Positions 27,719 to 36,540 of a stretch of DNA of 64,000 bases are shown in pieces. Below the pieces are notes generated by a model that had not been told where the DNA came from, searched no databases, and saw nothing but the letters and a program-made list of their open reading frames with translations. Positions within the stretch are counted from its first letter, which is position 1, and each line of letters opens with the position of its first letter. Source of the stretch: Micromonospora phaseoli (GTDB taxonomy: Bacteria > Actinomycetota > Actinomycetes > Mycobacteriales > Micromonosporaceae); contig NZ_FNYV01000002.1 of assembly GCF_900109115.1 (NCBI RefSeq), positions 124,001-188,000 of the forward strand. The letters run 5' to 3'. Made by a program: the position numbers and the translations under genes.

Positions 27719-27737
27719 TTAGGCTAACCTAACCTAA
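27719..27737. promoter_or_regulatory. IdeR/DmdR1-type iron box
   Basis: TTAGGCTAACCTAACCTAA matches the 19-bp iron box of actinobacterial DtxR-family repressors at 17 of 19 positions on the reverse strand (consensus TTAGGTTAGSCTAACCTAA). It lies between the divergent binding-protein and permease genes, so both arms should be repressed by Fe2+-loaded regulator. Confidence 0.85.
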
Positions 27738-27820
27738 CCTCCTGTCAAGTCCGGCCGGCGTTTCGCACCACACTGGAGCTCACCCTGTCCGTCATCGAGT
27801 CGCCGCCCCACGAAGCGCCG

Positions 27821-28837
27821 GTGCAGGCCACACCGCCACCGAAGCACCGCCGCGCGGCACTGCGAGCCGGTGGACTCGCCGTCGCCGCGCTGGCGCTGCT
27901 CGCGGTCACGGTGCTCAGCATCACCGTCGGCGCCAAGCCGATCCCGCTCGCCGACGTGTGGCAGGCCCTGACCGACCGCGACGCCGCCGAGTACGCGGTC
28001 GTCCGGCAGCTGCGCGTGCCGCGTACCCTGCTCGGCCTGCTCGCCGGCACCGCGCTCGGCGTGGCCGGCGCGGCGATGCAGGCGTTGACCCGCAATCCGC
28101 TCGCCGACCCCGGTCTGCTCGGCATCAACGCCGGTGCCGCCGCCGCGATCGCCACCGCCGCGGCCCTGTTCGGTGTCGGCGGTGGCACCGGTCAGGTGTG
28201 GTTCGCGCTGCTCGGCGCCGCCGCGGTCACCGTCGGCGTGTACGCCATCGGTGGCGGCCGCTCGGCCACCCCGGCGCGGCTGGCCCTGGCCGGCGCGGCC
28301 ATCAACGCGGCCCTCTACTCGTACGTCAGCGCCGTGATGCTGCTCGACGCGGCCGGCCTGGAGCGGCTGCGGTTCTGGACCGTCGGGTCGCTGGCCGACG
28401 CCGACGCCGGCACCGTGCGGCGGGTGCTGCCGTTCATCGCGGTCGGGCTGCTGGTGGCCCTCGCCGCGGCCCGACCGCTCAACGCGCTCGCCCTCGGCGA
28501 CGACGCCGCCCAGGCGCTCGGCGCCCGCCCGGCCCTGGCCCGAGCCGTGGTGATCGTCGCCATCACCCTGCTCTGCGGCGCCGCCACGGCCGCCTGCGGC
28601 CCGATCGTCTTCGTCGGCCTGCTGGTGCCGCACCTGGTCCGCGTCCTAACCGGGCCGGACCTGCGCTGGCTGCTGCCCTACTGCGCGCTGCTCGCCCCGG
28701 TGCTGCTGCTCGGCGCCGACGTGCTCGGCCGGGTGCTCGGCCGCCCCGGCGAACTCCAGGTCGGGCTGGTCACCGCCGTGCTCGGCGGCCCGCTCTTCCT
28801 GTCACTGGTGACGCGGACGAGGACGACCCGGCCATGA
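27821..28837 (+). CDS. FecCD-family siderophore ABC permease 1
   Basis: The 338-residue permease has about 10 membrane helices. It carries FecCD signatures: RQLRVPRTLLGLLAGTALGVAGAAMQALTRNPLADPGLLGINAGA and GPIVFVGLLVPHLVRVLTGPDLRWLLP. I use GTG 27821. An in-frame CTG at 27785 with GGAG six bases upstream would add 12 residues (SVIESPPHEAPV) and may be the true start. It overlaps the second permease as ATGA and lies under the iron box. Confidence 0.88.
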   Translation: MQATPPPKHRRAALRAGGLAVAALALLAVTVLSITVGAKPIPLADVWQALTDRDAAEYAVVRQLRVPRTLLGLLAGTALGVAGAAMQALTRNPLADPGLLGINAGAAAAIATAAALFGVGGGTGQVWFALLGAAAVTVGVYAIGGGRSATPARLALAGAAINAALYSYVSAVMLLDAAGLERLRFWTVGSLADADAGTVRRVLPFIAVGLLVALAAARPLNALALGDDAAQALGARPALARAVVIVAITLLCGAATAACGPIVFVGLLVPHLVRVLTGPDLRWLLPYCALLAPVLLLGADVLGRVLGRPGELQVGLVTAVLGGPLFLSLVTRTRTTRP

Positions 28838-29856
28838 TCGTGATTCGGACCGCCCGACGACTCTCGCTGCGGCTGCACCCCCGCGCCCTCGCCGTCGGCA
28901 CCGCCGGCCTGCTGCTCGCCCTCGCCGCCGGGGTACTGGCCATCGGCCACGGCGACTACCCGATGTCCCCGGCCGACGTGCTGCGTACCCTCACCGGGGG
29001 CGGCAGCCCCGCCGAGGAGTTCATCGTCACCGAGCTGCGGCTGCCCCGGCTGGTCACCGCGCTGGCCGTCGGCGCCGCGCTCGGACTGGCCGGAGCGGTG
29101 TTCCAGTCGCTGGTACGCAACCCGCTGGGCAGCCCGGACGTGCTCGGCTTCACCCAGGGCGCGGCGACCGGCGCGCTCGTCGTGGTGGCCGTCGGCGGCA
29201 GCAGCGCCGCTCTCGCCGGCTCCGCGGCCCTCGGCGGCATCGTCACCGGCGTGCTCATCTACCTGGTCGCCTGGCGCCGCGGCGTGCACGGCTACCGACT
29301 GGTCCTGGTCGGTATCGGCATGTCGGCCATCCTCACCGGCGTCAACGGCTACCTGATGACCCGGGTACCGCTGATGAGCGCCTCCCGGGCGATGCTCTGG
29401 CTCACCGGCAGCCTGGACGGTCGCGGCTGGTCCGACGCCGCGCCGCTGCTGGCCGCGCTGGCGGTGCTGGTGCCGGTGCTGCTCGCCTGCGCTCCGGCGC
29501 TGCGGATGACCGAGCTGGGCGACGACGCCGCCAGCGGGCTGGGCGTGAACGTGCACCGACTGCGGATGCTGCTGCTCGCCGCGGCGGTACTGCTGGTCGC
29601 CCTCGCGGCGGCCGCCGCCGGACCGGTCTCGTTCGTCGCGCTCACCGCACCGCACCTGGCCCGACGGCTGACCAGGGCGCCCGGGGTCAACCTGCTGCCG
29701 GCGGCGGTGATCGGTGCGCTGATCATCGTCCTGGCCGACCAGGTGACGCTGCGCGTCCTCCCCGGCCAACTCCCGGTCGGTGTGGTCACCGGCGTGATCG
29801 GCGGCGGCTACCTGGCCTGGCTGCTGGCCACCGAACGCCGGGCCGGCCGGCTGTGA
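28834..29856 (+). CDS. FecCD-family siderophore ABC permease 2
   Basis: The 340-residue partner permease has ELRLPRLVTALAVGAALGLAGAVFQSLVRNPLGSPDVLGFTQGAATG and AGPVSFVALTAPHLARRLTRAPGVNLLPAA, and about 10 transmembrane helices. ATG 28834 overlaps the first permease stop. Together they form the heterodimeric channel for ferric desferrioxamine-type siderophores. Confidence 0.9.
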   Translation: MIVIRTARRLSLRLHPRALAVGTAGLLLALAAGVLAIGHGDYPMSPADVLRTLTGGGSPAEEFIVTELRLPRLVTALAVGAALGLAGAVFQSLVRNPLGSPDVLGFTQGAATGALVVVAVGGSSAALAGSAALGGIVTGVLIYLVAWRRGVHGYRLVLVGIGMSAILTGVNGYLMTRVPLMSASRAMLWLTGSLDGRGWSDAAPLLAALAVLVPVLLACAPALRMTELGDDAASGLGVNVHRLRMLLLAAAVLLVALAAAAAGPVSFVALTAPHLARRLTRAPGVNLLPAAVIGALIIVLADQVTLRVLPGQLPVGVVTGVIGGGYLAWLLATERRAGRL

Positions 29857-29919
29857 CGACCACCAGGGCCGGCCGACCGGCGTTGACGACCCCCAGGCCG
29901 GCAGGCCGGCGGTGACGAC
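29853..29919 (+). repeat. Imperfect 29-30 bp tandem repeat before the ATPase start
   Basis: GTGACGAC (29853), TTGACGAC (29883) and GTGACGAC (29912) each begin a copy of a unit containing CCAGG.CCGGC. The repeat separates the permease stop from the ATPase start and supplies three alternative GTG/TTG codons, so the start may have been duplicated. Confidence 0.6.
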
Positions 29920-30757
29920 CTCCCCCAACGAGAACGGAGCAACCAGCATGCCGACCTCCCGGCTGGGTGGCAGCGGGCTGCGGCTCGCCTACGACCGGCG
30001 GATCGTCGCCGAGGACCTGACCGTCGCCGTGCCCGACCGCTCGTTCACGGTCGTCATCGGCCCCAACGCGTGCGGCAAGTCCACCCTGCTGCGCGCGCTG
30101 TCCCGGCTGCTCAAGCCCGCCGCCGGGTCGGTGCTGCTCGACGGCGAGGACATCCACCGGCGGCCCGCCCGCGCCGTGGCCCGTACGCTGGGGCTGCTCC
30201 CGCAGTCGCCGACCGCCCCCGACGGCATCGGCGTCGCCGAACTGGTGGCCCGGGGTCGCTATCCGCACCAGGGACTGCTGCGGCAGTGGTCCCGCGACGA
30301 CGAGCGGGTGGTGGCCGAGTCGATGGCCGCCACCGGCGTCGACGACCTGGCCGACCGGCTGGTCGACGAGCTCTCCGGCGGCCAACGGCAGCGGGTCTGG
30401 CTGGCCATGGCGCTAGCCCAGCAGACCCCGCTGCTGCTGCTGGACGAGCCGACCACCTACCTCGACATCGCCCACCAGGTCGAGGTGCTCGACCTCTGCG
30501 CGCGGCTGCACGAGGAGCAGGGCCGCACCCTGGTCGCGGTGCTGCACGACCTCAACCACGCCGCCCGGTACGCCACCCACCTGATCGCCATGCGCGACGG
30601 GCGGGTGGTCGCCGCCGGTGAGCCCCGGCAGATCGTCACCGCCGATCTGGTCAAGGAGGTCTTCGGGCTGCCCTGTCGGGTCATCGACGACCCGGAGACC
30701 GGCACCCCGCTGGTGGTCCCGGCGGCCCGTGCCCGAGTCGGTACGGTGGCGCCGTGA
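29912..30757 (+). CDS. FecE-type siderophore ABC ATPase
   Basis: The 281-residue ATPase has Walker A GPNACGKSTLLRAL, signature LSGGQRQRVWLAMALAQ, Walker B LLLLDEPTTYLDIAHQ and switch His in LHDLNHAARY. GTG 29912 comes from the third copy of a short tandem repeat. ATG 29948 (MPTSRLGGSGL), with CGGAGC upstream, is an equally good start that would give 269 residues. It energises the two FecCD permeases and overlaps the acylase gene (GTGA). Confidence 0.9.
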   Translation: MTTSPNENGATSMPTSRLGGSGLRLAYDRRIVAEDLTVAVPDRSFTVVIGPNACGKSTLLRALSRLLKPAAGSVLLDGEDIHRRPARAVARTLGLLPQSPTAPDGIGVAELVARGRYPHQGLLRQWSRDDERVVAESMAATGVDDLADRLVDELSGGQRQRVWLAMALAQQTPLLLLDEPTTYLDIAHQVEVLDLCARLHEEQGRTLVAVLHDLNHAARYATHLIAMRDGRVVAAGEPRQIVTADLVKEVFGLPCRVIDDPETGTPLVVPAARARVGTVAP

Positions 30758-32796
30758 CCGAGCGGCGTTACCGCGACGCGTACGGCATCCCGCACCTGCA
30801 CGCCGACGACCACGCGTCGCTGGCCTTCGCCCAGGGCCGGGTCACCGCGCTGGACCGGGCCTGGCAGATCGAGGTGGAACGGCACCGGTCCCAGGGCACC
30901 TCCACCTCGTTCCTCGGCGCCGAGGCGGTGGCCTGGGACACCTTCGCCCGCCGGGCCCGGCTCGACGACACCGCGCGACGCTGCCACGCCGCCCTCGACC
31001 CGGCCACCGCGCAGTGGGTGGGTCGCTACGTGGACGGGGTCAACGCCGCGCTGGCCGCCGGTGCGGCGCGGGCGCCGGAGTTCGCCGCCACCGGCCTGCG
31101 ACCGGGCCGCTGGCAGCCGTGGACGCCGCTCGCGCTCTGGCTCACCCACCACGTGCTGTTCGCCGGGTTCGGCACCAAACTCTGGCGCGACCACGTGGCC
31201 CGCCGGCTCGGCCCGCAGGCGACCGGCCTGTTCGCCGTCGACAGTCACGTCACCTCGGGCAGCAACGGCTGGCTGCTCGCCGCCGAACGCACCGCCACGG
31301 GCGCCGCCCTGATCGCCGGTGACCCGCACCGGTTCATCGAGGCGCCCGGCATCTACCAGCAGATCCGCCTGGCCTGCCCGGAGTACGACGTGCTCGGCTT
31401 CGCCGTACCCGGCATCCCGGGCATCCCGCACTTCGGCCACGCCGGCGAGGTCGCCTGGGCCATCACCAACGCGATGGCCGACTACCAGGACGGCTACGCC
31501 GAACGGCTGCGCCGCCAGGGCGACCGGGTCGAGGCGTACGGGCCCGACGGGTGGCGGCCCGCGCACCGGCACGTCGAGACGATCGAGGTGGCCGGCGCCG
31601 AACCGGTCGAGGTCGAGGTGATCGAGACCGAGCGGGGACCGCTGGTGTCCGGCGGGCCGGACGACGACCCGGCGCTCACGGTCAGCCTGCGGTACCCGCC
31701 CCGGGTCCTCGGTGAGCTGGGCTTCGGCGTACTGCCGGCGCTGCTGCGGGCGCGTACCGTCGGCGACGTCGACGCGGCGCTGGACGGCTGGGTCGAGCCG
31801 GTCAACGTGGTCCTCGCGGCCGACACCGCCGGCGGGCTGCTGCACCGGGTGGCCGGCCGGGTGCCCCGGCGCCACCCGGACAACGGGCTGCGGGTGGTGC
31901 CCGGCTGGGAGGCGAGCCACGCCTGGCAGGGCTGGCACCCGATGCCGAAGGCACCGGTCGACCAGGTGGCGGTGATGGCCAACGACCGTGGCGTCGCCGC
32001 CGCCTTCGGCGTGGAGTTCGCGCCGCCGTACCGGGCCGACCGGATCCGCCAACTGCTGGACACCGCCGGCGACTGGCGCGCCGAACAGTTGGCGGCCGTG
32101 CACACCGACACCTACCTGGCCGCCGCCGGGCCGCTGCTGGAGCTGCTCGCCGCGACCGACGGGCTCGGTCCGGCCGCCGCCGGGCTACGGGAACGCCTGC
32201 TGGCGTGGGACCGGCGGATGGCCGCCGACAGCGTCGACGCCGCGTCCTTCGCCGACCTGCGGGCGGCCGTGACCCGCCGGCTCGCCACCCATCCCGCGCT
32301 GGCGGCGCTGGTCGAACCACCCGCCTACCCGGAGGTGTTCCGGCCGTGGCTGGCCCTGCTGCCCCGGGTCGGGTACGCGCTGGTCCCGCTGCTGCACGCC
32401 GACCTGCCCGAGGTGGACCGCGCCGACCTGCTGCGCGCGGCCCTGGCGGAGGTGGCCGCCGCCGCCGACACCCGCCGCTGGGGTGAGCGACACCGGCTCG
32501 TGCCGTGGCAGGCGCTGCCCGACCCGGCCGCGCCGCCGGGGCCGCAACTCTCCGGTGACCACGACTGCGTACTGGCCACCTCCAGCGTTCCCGGCGTCAC
32601 CGACCTGTGCCTGCGCGGGCCGGCCGCCCGCTACGTGTGGGACCTGGCCGAGCGCGCGGACAGCCGCTGGGTGGTGCCGCTGGGCGCCACCGGCGCCGGC
32701 CCGCACCGCGACGACCAGCTGCCGCTGTGGGTACGCGGTGACCTGATCCAGGCGACCTGCGACTGGGACCGACTGACCGAGGAGCACGATGACTGA
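30754..32796 (+). CDS. Penicillin acylase-family Ntn hydrolase in siderophore operon (DesG-like)
   Basis: The 680-residue protein has the S45 order: alpha part (YRDAYGIPHLHADDHASLAFAQGRVTALDRAWQIE), autocatalytic site SGSNGW with nucleophile Ser170 after Gly169, and beta part (ALIAGDPHRFIEAPGIYQQIRLACPEYDVLGFAVPGIPGIPHFGHAGEVAWAITN). No signal peptide is seen, unlike classical secreted penicillin acylases, so it should act in the cytoplasm. It lies between the uptake ATPase and a GNAT gene with overlaps on both sides. Similar genes occur in other desferrioxamine loci and have been proposed to trim or transfer aryl-acyl groups on the siderophore (known proposal, not shown here). Confidence 0.85.
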   Translation: MTERRYRDAYGIPHLHADDHASLAFAQGRVTALDRAWQIEVERHRSQGTSTSFLGAEAVAWDTFARRARLDDTARRCHAALDPATAQWVGRYVDGVNAALAAGAARAPEFAATGLRPGRWQPWTPLALWLTHHVLFAGFGTKLWRDHVARRLGPQATGLFAVDSHVTSGSNGWLLAAERTATGAALIAGDPHRFIEAPGIYQQIRLACPEYDVLGFAVPGIPGIPHFGHAGEVAWAITNAMADYQDGYAERLRRQGDRVEAYGPDGWRPAHRHVETIEVAGAEPVEVEVIETERGPLVSGGPDDDPALTVSLRYPPRVLGELGFGVLPALLRARTVGDVDAALDGWVEPVNVVLAADTAGGLLHRVAGRVPRRHPDNGLRVVPGWEASHAWQGWHPMPKAPVDQVAVMANDRGVAAAFGVEFAPPYRADRIRQLLDTAGDWRAEQLAAVHTDTYLAAAGPLLELLAATDGLGPAAAGLRERLLAWDRRMAADSVDAASFADLRAAVTRRLATHPALAALVEPPAYPEVFRPWLALLPRVGYALVPLLHADLPEVDRADLLRAALAEVAAAADTRRWGERHRLVPWQALPDPAAPPGPQLSGDHDCVLATSSVPGVTDLCLRGPAARYVWDLAERADSRWVVPLGATGAGPHRDDQLPLWVRGDLIQATCDWDRLTEEHDD

Positions 32797-33364
32797 CCGC
32801 CACCACTACGAACGGCACGTGCCCCGATTCGGTGTGGTCACCTTCCGGCCGGTCGACCCGGACGCCGACGCCGACGTGATCCACTCCTGGGTCAGCCAGG
32901 ACCGGGCCCGGTTCTGGGGGATGCGTGACGCCGACCGGGACCGGGTCGCCGAGATCTACCGGTACGTGGACTCGCTGCCCACCCATCACGCGTTCCTCAC
33001 CCTGCGCGACGGGGAGCCGGTGGCGTTGTTCCAGACCTACGAGCCGGAGCACGACCCGGTCGGCGAGTGCTACCCGGTACGCCCCGGCGACCACGGCGGC
33101 CACCTGCTGATCGGCACACCGGTACGGTCCGAGCCGGGATTCACCGGCACCCTGCTGGACGAGTTCATCGCCTTCGTCTTCACCGACCGTCGCCGGCTGC
33201 GGCTGGTGATGGAGCCGGACGCCCGCAACGACAAGGCGATCGCCCGGCTGCGCCGGGCCGGCTTCGTCGAGGGTCCGCTGATCGACCTGCCCGACAAGCA
33301 GGCCCGGCTGATGTTCCTCGACCGTCCCGCTCAGCCCGGCTCGCAGCGTTCGGACAGGGCGTAG
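32789..33364 (+). CDS. Second GNAT acyltransferase of siderophore locus (DesH-like)
   Basis: The 191-residue protein is a divergent relative of the DesC/IucB group: VIHSWVSQDRARFWGMRDADRDRVAEIYRYVDSL, HHAFLTLRDGEPVALFQTYEPEHDPVGE, and RLVMEPDARNDKAIARLRRAGFVEGP. It overlaps the acylase gene by 8 bases, so the two are one translational unit. It may acylate a hydroxylamine with an unusual acyl group. Its 3' end overlaps the convergent reductase gene by 34 bases. Confidence 0.85.
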   Translation: MTDRHHYERHVPRFGVVTFRPVDPDADADVIHSWVSQDRARFWGMRDADRDRVAEIYRYVDSLPTHHAFLTLRDGEPVALFQTYEPEHDPVGECYPVRPGDHGGHLLIGTPVRSEPGFTGTLLDEFIAFVFTDRRRLRLVMEPDARNDKAIARLRRAGFVEGPLIDLPDKQARLMFLDRPAQPGSQRSDRA

Positions 33365-34038
33365 CGGGTCAGCACCACGTCACCGATCTGGCGCGCCTCC
33401 AGCACCCTGGCCCGCCGCCCCGGATGCCACGGGAAGCTGCCCTCACCGACGAACCTCGGCGCCCGCCGGTCCCCGACGAAGAACGGGGCCACCACCAGGT
33501 GCAGCTCGTCGGCCAGGCCCGCCGCGAGGAACTGGCCGTGCATCACCGCGCCGCCCTCCACCAGCAGCCGGCGTACGCCCCGGTCGGCGAGATCGGCCAG
33601 CATGCGCACCAGGTCGAGCGGGTCACCGGCGTCGATCACCGTGGCCAGCTCACCCAGCCGGTGTCGGGTCTTCTCCACCCCGCCGCTGGCGCTGTAGACG
33701 ATCCGCTCGGTGTCACCGACGGTGAAGAACCGGGCAGCGGGGTCCAGGTCGCCGCAGCCGGTCACGGTCACCCGGATCGGCGAGGCCGGCAGCCCACGGG
33801 CGAGACGTTCGGCCCGACGTCGGTCACACCGCACCAGCAGCCGGGGATCGTCGCGGCGGACGGTGCCGGCGCCGACCAGGATCGCGTCGCAGTCGGCCCG
33901 GACCGCGTCGACCCGGTCGAGGTCCGCGTCGTTGGACAGCAGCAGCCGCTCGTCGGTGGCGTCGTCGATGTAACCGTCGATCGAGGTGGCGCAGCTGAGC
34001 AGCACGTACGGCCGGGGCGCCGTGGGCGGGCCGGTCAT
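33331..34038 (-). CDS. RibD C-terminal-type reductase (DHFR-like fold)
   Basis: The 235-residue protein is the reductase half of RibD without the deaminase half: VLLSCATSIDGYIDDATDERLLLSNDADLDRVDAVRADCDAILVGAGTVRRDDPRL, then GVRRLLVEGGAVMHGQFLAAGLADELHLVVAPFFVG. It uses NADPH to reduce a ribosylaminopyrimidine or related substrate. It ends an operon with GTP cyclohydrolase II, whose stop overlaps its ATG (ATGA). The pair suggests reduction of the cyclohydrolase product. Confidence 0.87.
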   Translation of the reverse strand: MTGPPTAPRPYVLLSCATSIDGYIDDATDERLLLSNDADLDRVDAVRADCDAILVGAGTVRRDDPRLLVRCDRRRAERLARGLPASPIRVTVTGCGDLDPAARFFTVGDTERIVYSASGGVEKTRHRLGELATVIDAGDPLDLVRMLADLADRGVRRLLVEGGAVMHGQFLAAGLADELHLVVAPFFVGDRRAPRFVGEGSFPWHPGRRARVLEARQIGDVVLTRYALSERCEPG

Positions 34039-34679
34039 CGGACGAACGGCAGGTCGGCGGCGCGGGCGGCGCGGCTGGCCTTGGCCGCGAGATAGTCGGC
34101 GTTGGCCGGGGAGAGGAAGACGCCGGTGGGCACCTGCTCGGTGACCCTCACCCCGAGCCGACCCAACTGCTCGGTCTTCTCCGGGTTGTTGCTCAGCACG
34201 GCGATCGGTCCGACGCCGAGCGCGGCCAGCATCTGGGCGGCCACCGTGTAGTCGCGCTCGTCCTCGTCGTGGCCGAGCGCCACGTTGGCCTCGTAGGTGT
34301 CCAGCCCCGCGTCCTGCAACGCGTACGCGTCGAGCTTGGCGTACAGGCCGATGCCCCGGCCCTCCTGCCGCAGGTAGAGCAGGTAGCCGCCGACGTCGGC
34401 GATCCGCTGCACCGCCTCCCGTAGCTGTGGGCCGCAGTCACACCGTTGGCTGCCGAACACGTCACCGGTGAGGCACTCGCTGTGCGGGCGGACCAGCGGC
34501 ACCCGCGCGGCCCGCTCCCCCGCGCCGGTGACGTCACCGAGGGCGAAGGCGAGGTGTTCCCGACCGTCGACGAGCCCGTCGAAGGTGAACAGCCGGGCCG
34601 TGGTGGCGTAGCCGTCGGAGAACCGCAGCGGCACGGTGACCTGCGTCCGGACGGTGGCGGCAGGCAGTGATTCGGACAT
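34035..34679 (-). CDS. GTP cyclohydrolase II (RibA-type)
   Basis: The 214-residue enzyme opens the imidazole ring of GTP. Zinc ligands are the three Cys in CLTGDVFGSQRCDCG, and the active site is LYLRQEGRGIGLYAKLDAYALQDAGLDTYEANVALGHDEDERDY with the family's RQEGRGIGL loop. There is no DHBP synthase domain and no other riboflavin gene nearby. This stand-alone copy is therefore probably dedicated to this operon. ATG 34679 has GAGGAGA upstream. In Streptomyces coelicolor one of three homologues is reported to give a formylated product, so the exact product needs testing. Confidence 0.9.
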   Translation of the reverse strand: MSESLPAATVRTQVTVPLRFSDGYATTARLFTFDGLVDGREHLAFALGDVTGAGERAARVPLVRPHSECLTGDVFGSQRCDCGPQLREAVQRIADVGGYLLYLRQEGRGIGLYAKLDAYALQDAGLDTYEANVALGHDEDERDYTVAAQMLAALGVGPIAVLSNNPEKTEQLGRLGVRVTEQVPTGVFLSPANADYLAAKASRAARAADLPFVR

Positions 34680-34690
34680 GGTTCTCCTCG

Positions 34691-35719
34691 TCAGACGGTG
34701 GCGGGTACACGGACACGTCGGGCCAGTAGCACGGCGGCTCCGGGCAGGCTCGCGACGAGCACGAGAGCGCCGTACACCGTCGCGGTGGCCACCCCCTCGG
34801 CGGCGGTCAGGCCGGCGGCGGCGAACGCCCACGCGGCCACCCCCTCGCGGGGACCGAACCCGGCGACGTTGGCCGGTACCCCCATCGCGAGCAGGGCCAG
34901 CAGGGTCAGCGGCAGCAGCAGGCTCAGCGGTGCGGTGGACCCCGCGGTCCGCGCCGCCACCAGGAACGTCGCGAGGTGTCCGGCGATCGCGAGCGCGGAG
35001 GCGAGCAGCACACCGAACCAGGTACGCCGGGCCAGCAGCCCGCTGCGTACGTCGGACACGGCGGTGCCCACCGTGCGGGTGAAGCGGGAGGCACCGGAGT
35101 GCGGCAGCAGCCGGGCGGCCAGCAGGACGGCGACCAGCACCGCCACCACCACGGCCGTCGCCACCGGCAGGAACGGCCGCACCGGCGACGGGAAGGCGAA
35201 CAGCAGCACCACGGCGACGGCGACCAGCACCACCTGCCCGGCGATCCGCTCCCACACGACCGCCCGGATGCCGCGGCCGACGTCACCGACGTCCCGGCCG
35301 TGACGTACCGCGCGGTGCACGTCACCGAGAATCCCGCCGGGCAGGGTCGCGTTGAGGAACACCGCCCGGTAACAGTGGGCCACCGCGTCCCGCAGTGGGA
35401 GCCCGACGCCGAGACCACCGGCGACGAGGCTCCACCGCCAGGCGGCGCAGACCGTGGTGAGCACGCCGATGGCGAGCGCGGCGGCCAGCGCGGGCGCGTC
35501 GATCAGTCGCAGCCCCGCCAGGAACGGGCCGGTGCCCAGCCAGCACAGCAACCCCACGAGCACGGAGAGCCCCGCCGCCAGTCGCGCCCATCCCCAGAAC
35601 GACCGGCCTGCCGGGGCGGCCGTGGGCACGGCGCCACCAGCTTCATCCCCCACTCGTGCCTCCCCGACATGACGATCTTCCCTGACTGTAGGCACGTAGC
35701 TGGTCGCCCGCCGGTTCAA
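34691..35719 (-). CDS. UPF0104/LPG-synthase-TM family membrane protein
   Basis: The 342-residue protein has about eight hydrophobic segments and the family motifs AHCYRAVFLNATLPGGILGDVHRAVRHGRDVGD and NVAGFGPREGVAAWAFAAAG. It lacks the catalytic domain of MprF. Such proteins may flip or transfer lipid-linked substrates. TTG 35719 overlaps the methyltransferase stop (TTGA); a start at an internal GTG near 35655 is possible. Within this operon it may move a glycolipid across the membrane (inference). Confidence 0.78.
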   Translation of the reverse strand: MNRRATSYVPTVREDRHVGEARVGDEAGGAVPTAAPAGRSFWGWARLAAGLSVLVGLLCWLGTGPFLAGLRLIDAPALAAALAIGVLTTVCAAWRWSLVAGGLGVGLPLRDAVAHCYRAVFLNATLPGGILGDVHRAVRHGRDVGDVGRGIRAVVWERIAGQVVLVAVAVVLLFAFPSPVRPFLPVATAVVVAVLVAVLLAARLLPHSGASRFTRTVGTAVSDVRSGLLARRTWFGVLLASALAIAGHLATFLVAARTAGSTAPLSLLLPLTLLALLAMGVPANVAGFGPREGVAAWAFAAAGLTAAEGVATATVYGALVLVASLPGAAVLLARRVRVPATV

Positions 35720-36540
35720 CCGCGCACGGCCAGCAGGTCAGCATGGTCGACCATTACCCCGAGCCGACCGTTTTCAGCCTCGGTCAACCGACGTCGCGCG
35801 TACTCGCGGGTGCGGTCGGTCAGCTCGGGCCGTTGCGCGCGGGCGGCGTCGAGCCAACCGGTGAACCACTGGGCCGCCAGGGCGGCCTGGTCCGGGCCGA
35901 GCCGCCAGGGGCTGGGGCGTACGTCGGCCGCCACCCCGTGCCGGGCGAAGGCGGCGGCGCAGTGCTCGGCGGCGTCCGGCCCGAGCAGCCGACGGCCGTT
36001 GACGGTACGGCGCTGGTGGGCGTTGAACGCCGCAGCGACCTCGGCGTCCAACGGATCGGCCGGAGTCAGCCGCACGGTGCCGGTCACCGAGATCAGGAAC
36101 AGCGTCGGGCAGCCGGCCTTCGCGCAGGCGGCGACCAGTTGGTCGACCTCCTCGGCGGTCAGCATGTCGAGCAGCGCCGAGGCGGTGACCAGGGCCGCGT
36201 CGGCCAACTCGGTGGCGGTCAGCCGGGTCAGGTCGCCCTGGCGTGTCTCGACCGTCACTGGCGCGCCGTCGGCGGCGGTGACCGGCATGCCGGCGCGTGC
36301 CCGGTTCAGCAGGCCCAGGTCCTGGTCGTAGAGGATCCAGTGCTGCGGCCCCGGCAGCAGGGGGGCCAGCCAGCGGCCCAGCGAGCCGGTGCCGGCACCG
36401 AGGTCGTGCACGACGAACGGTCGGCCACCGGTCAGCGCCGCGCGGACCGTGTCGACCAGCTCCGTCGACCGGGCCGCCACGTCGGCGGGTTCCCGCAGCG
36501 CGAGCCACTGCGCGAAGTCGGGTGGGAGATCGATGCTCAT
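35716..36540 (-). CDS. Class I SAM-dependent methyltransferase
   Basis: The 274-residue protein has motif I VVHDLGAGTGSLGRWLAPLL, an acidic ribose-binding position in LYDQDLGLLNRA and a later DMLTAEEVDQLV region. The C-terminal part (NGRRLLGPDAAEHCAAAFARHGVAADVRPSPWRL) resembles small-molecule methyltransferases. It overlaps both neighbours in the operon by 4 bases. The acceptor is unknown. Confidence 0.82.
   Translation of the reverse strand: MSIDLPPDFAQWLALREPADVAARSTELVDTVRAALTGGRPFVVHDLGAGTGSLGRWLAPLLPGPQHWILYDQDLGLLNRARAGMPVTAADGAPVTVETRQGDLTRLTATELADAALVTASALLDMLTAEEVDQLVAACAKAGCPTLFLISVTGTVRLTPADPLDAEVAAAFNAHQRRTVNGRRLLGPDAAEHCAAAFARHGVAADVRPSPWRLGPDQAALAAQWFTGWLDAARAQRPELTDRTREYARRRLTEAENGRLGVMVDHADLLAVRG

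Noticed and set aside
33331..34679. Ordinary riboflavin operon
   Set aside because: No lumazine synthase, riboflavin synthase or DHBP synthase is present, and the other operon genes are glycan- and lipid-type enzymes.
34035..35255. A 406-residue version of GTP cyclohydrolase II with a long N-terminal extension
   Set aside because: The extension is Arg/Gly-rich antisense-like sequence inside the membrane-protein gene; ATG 34679 has a strong ribosome site and the domain starts there.
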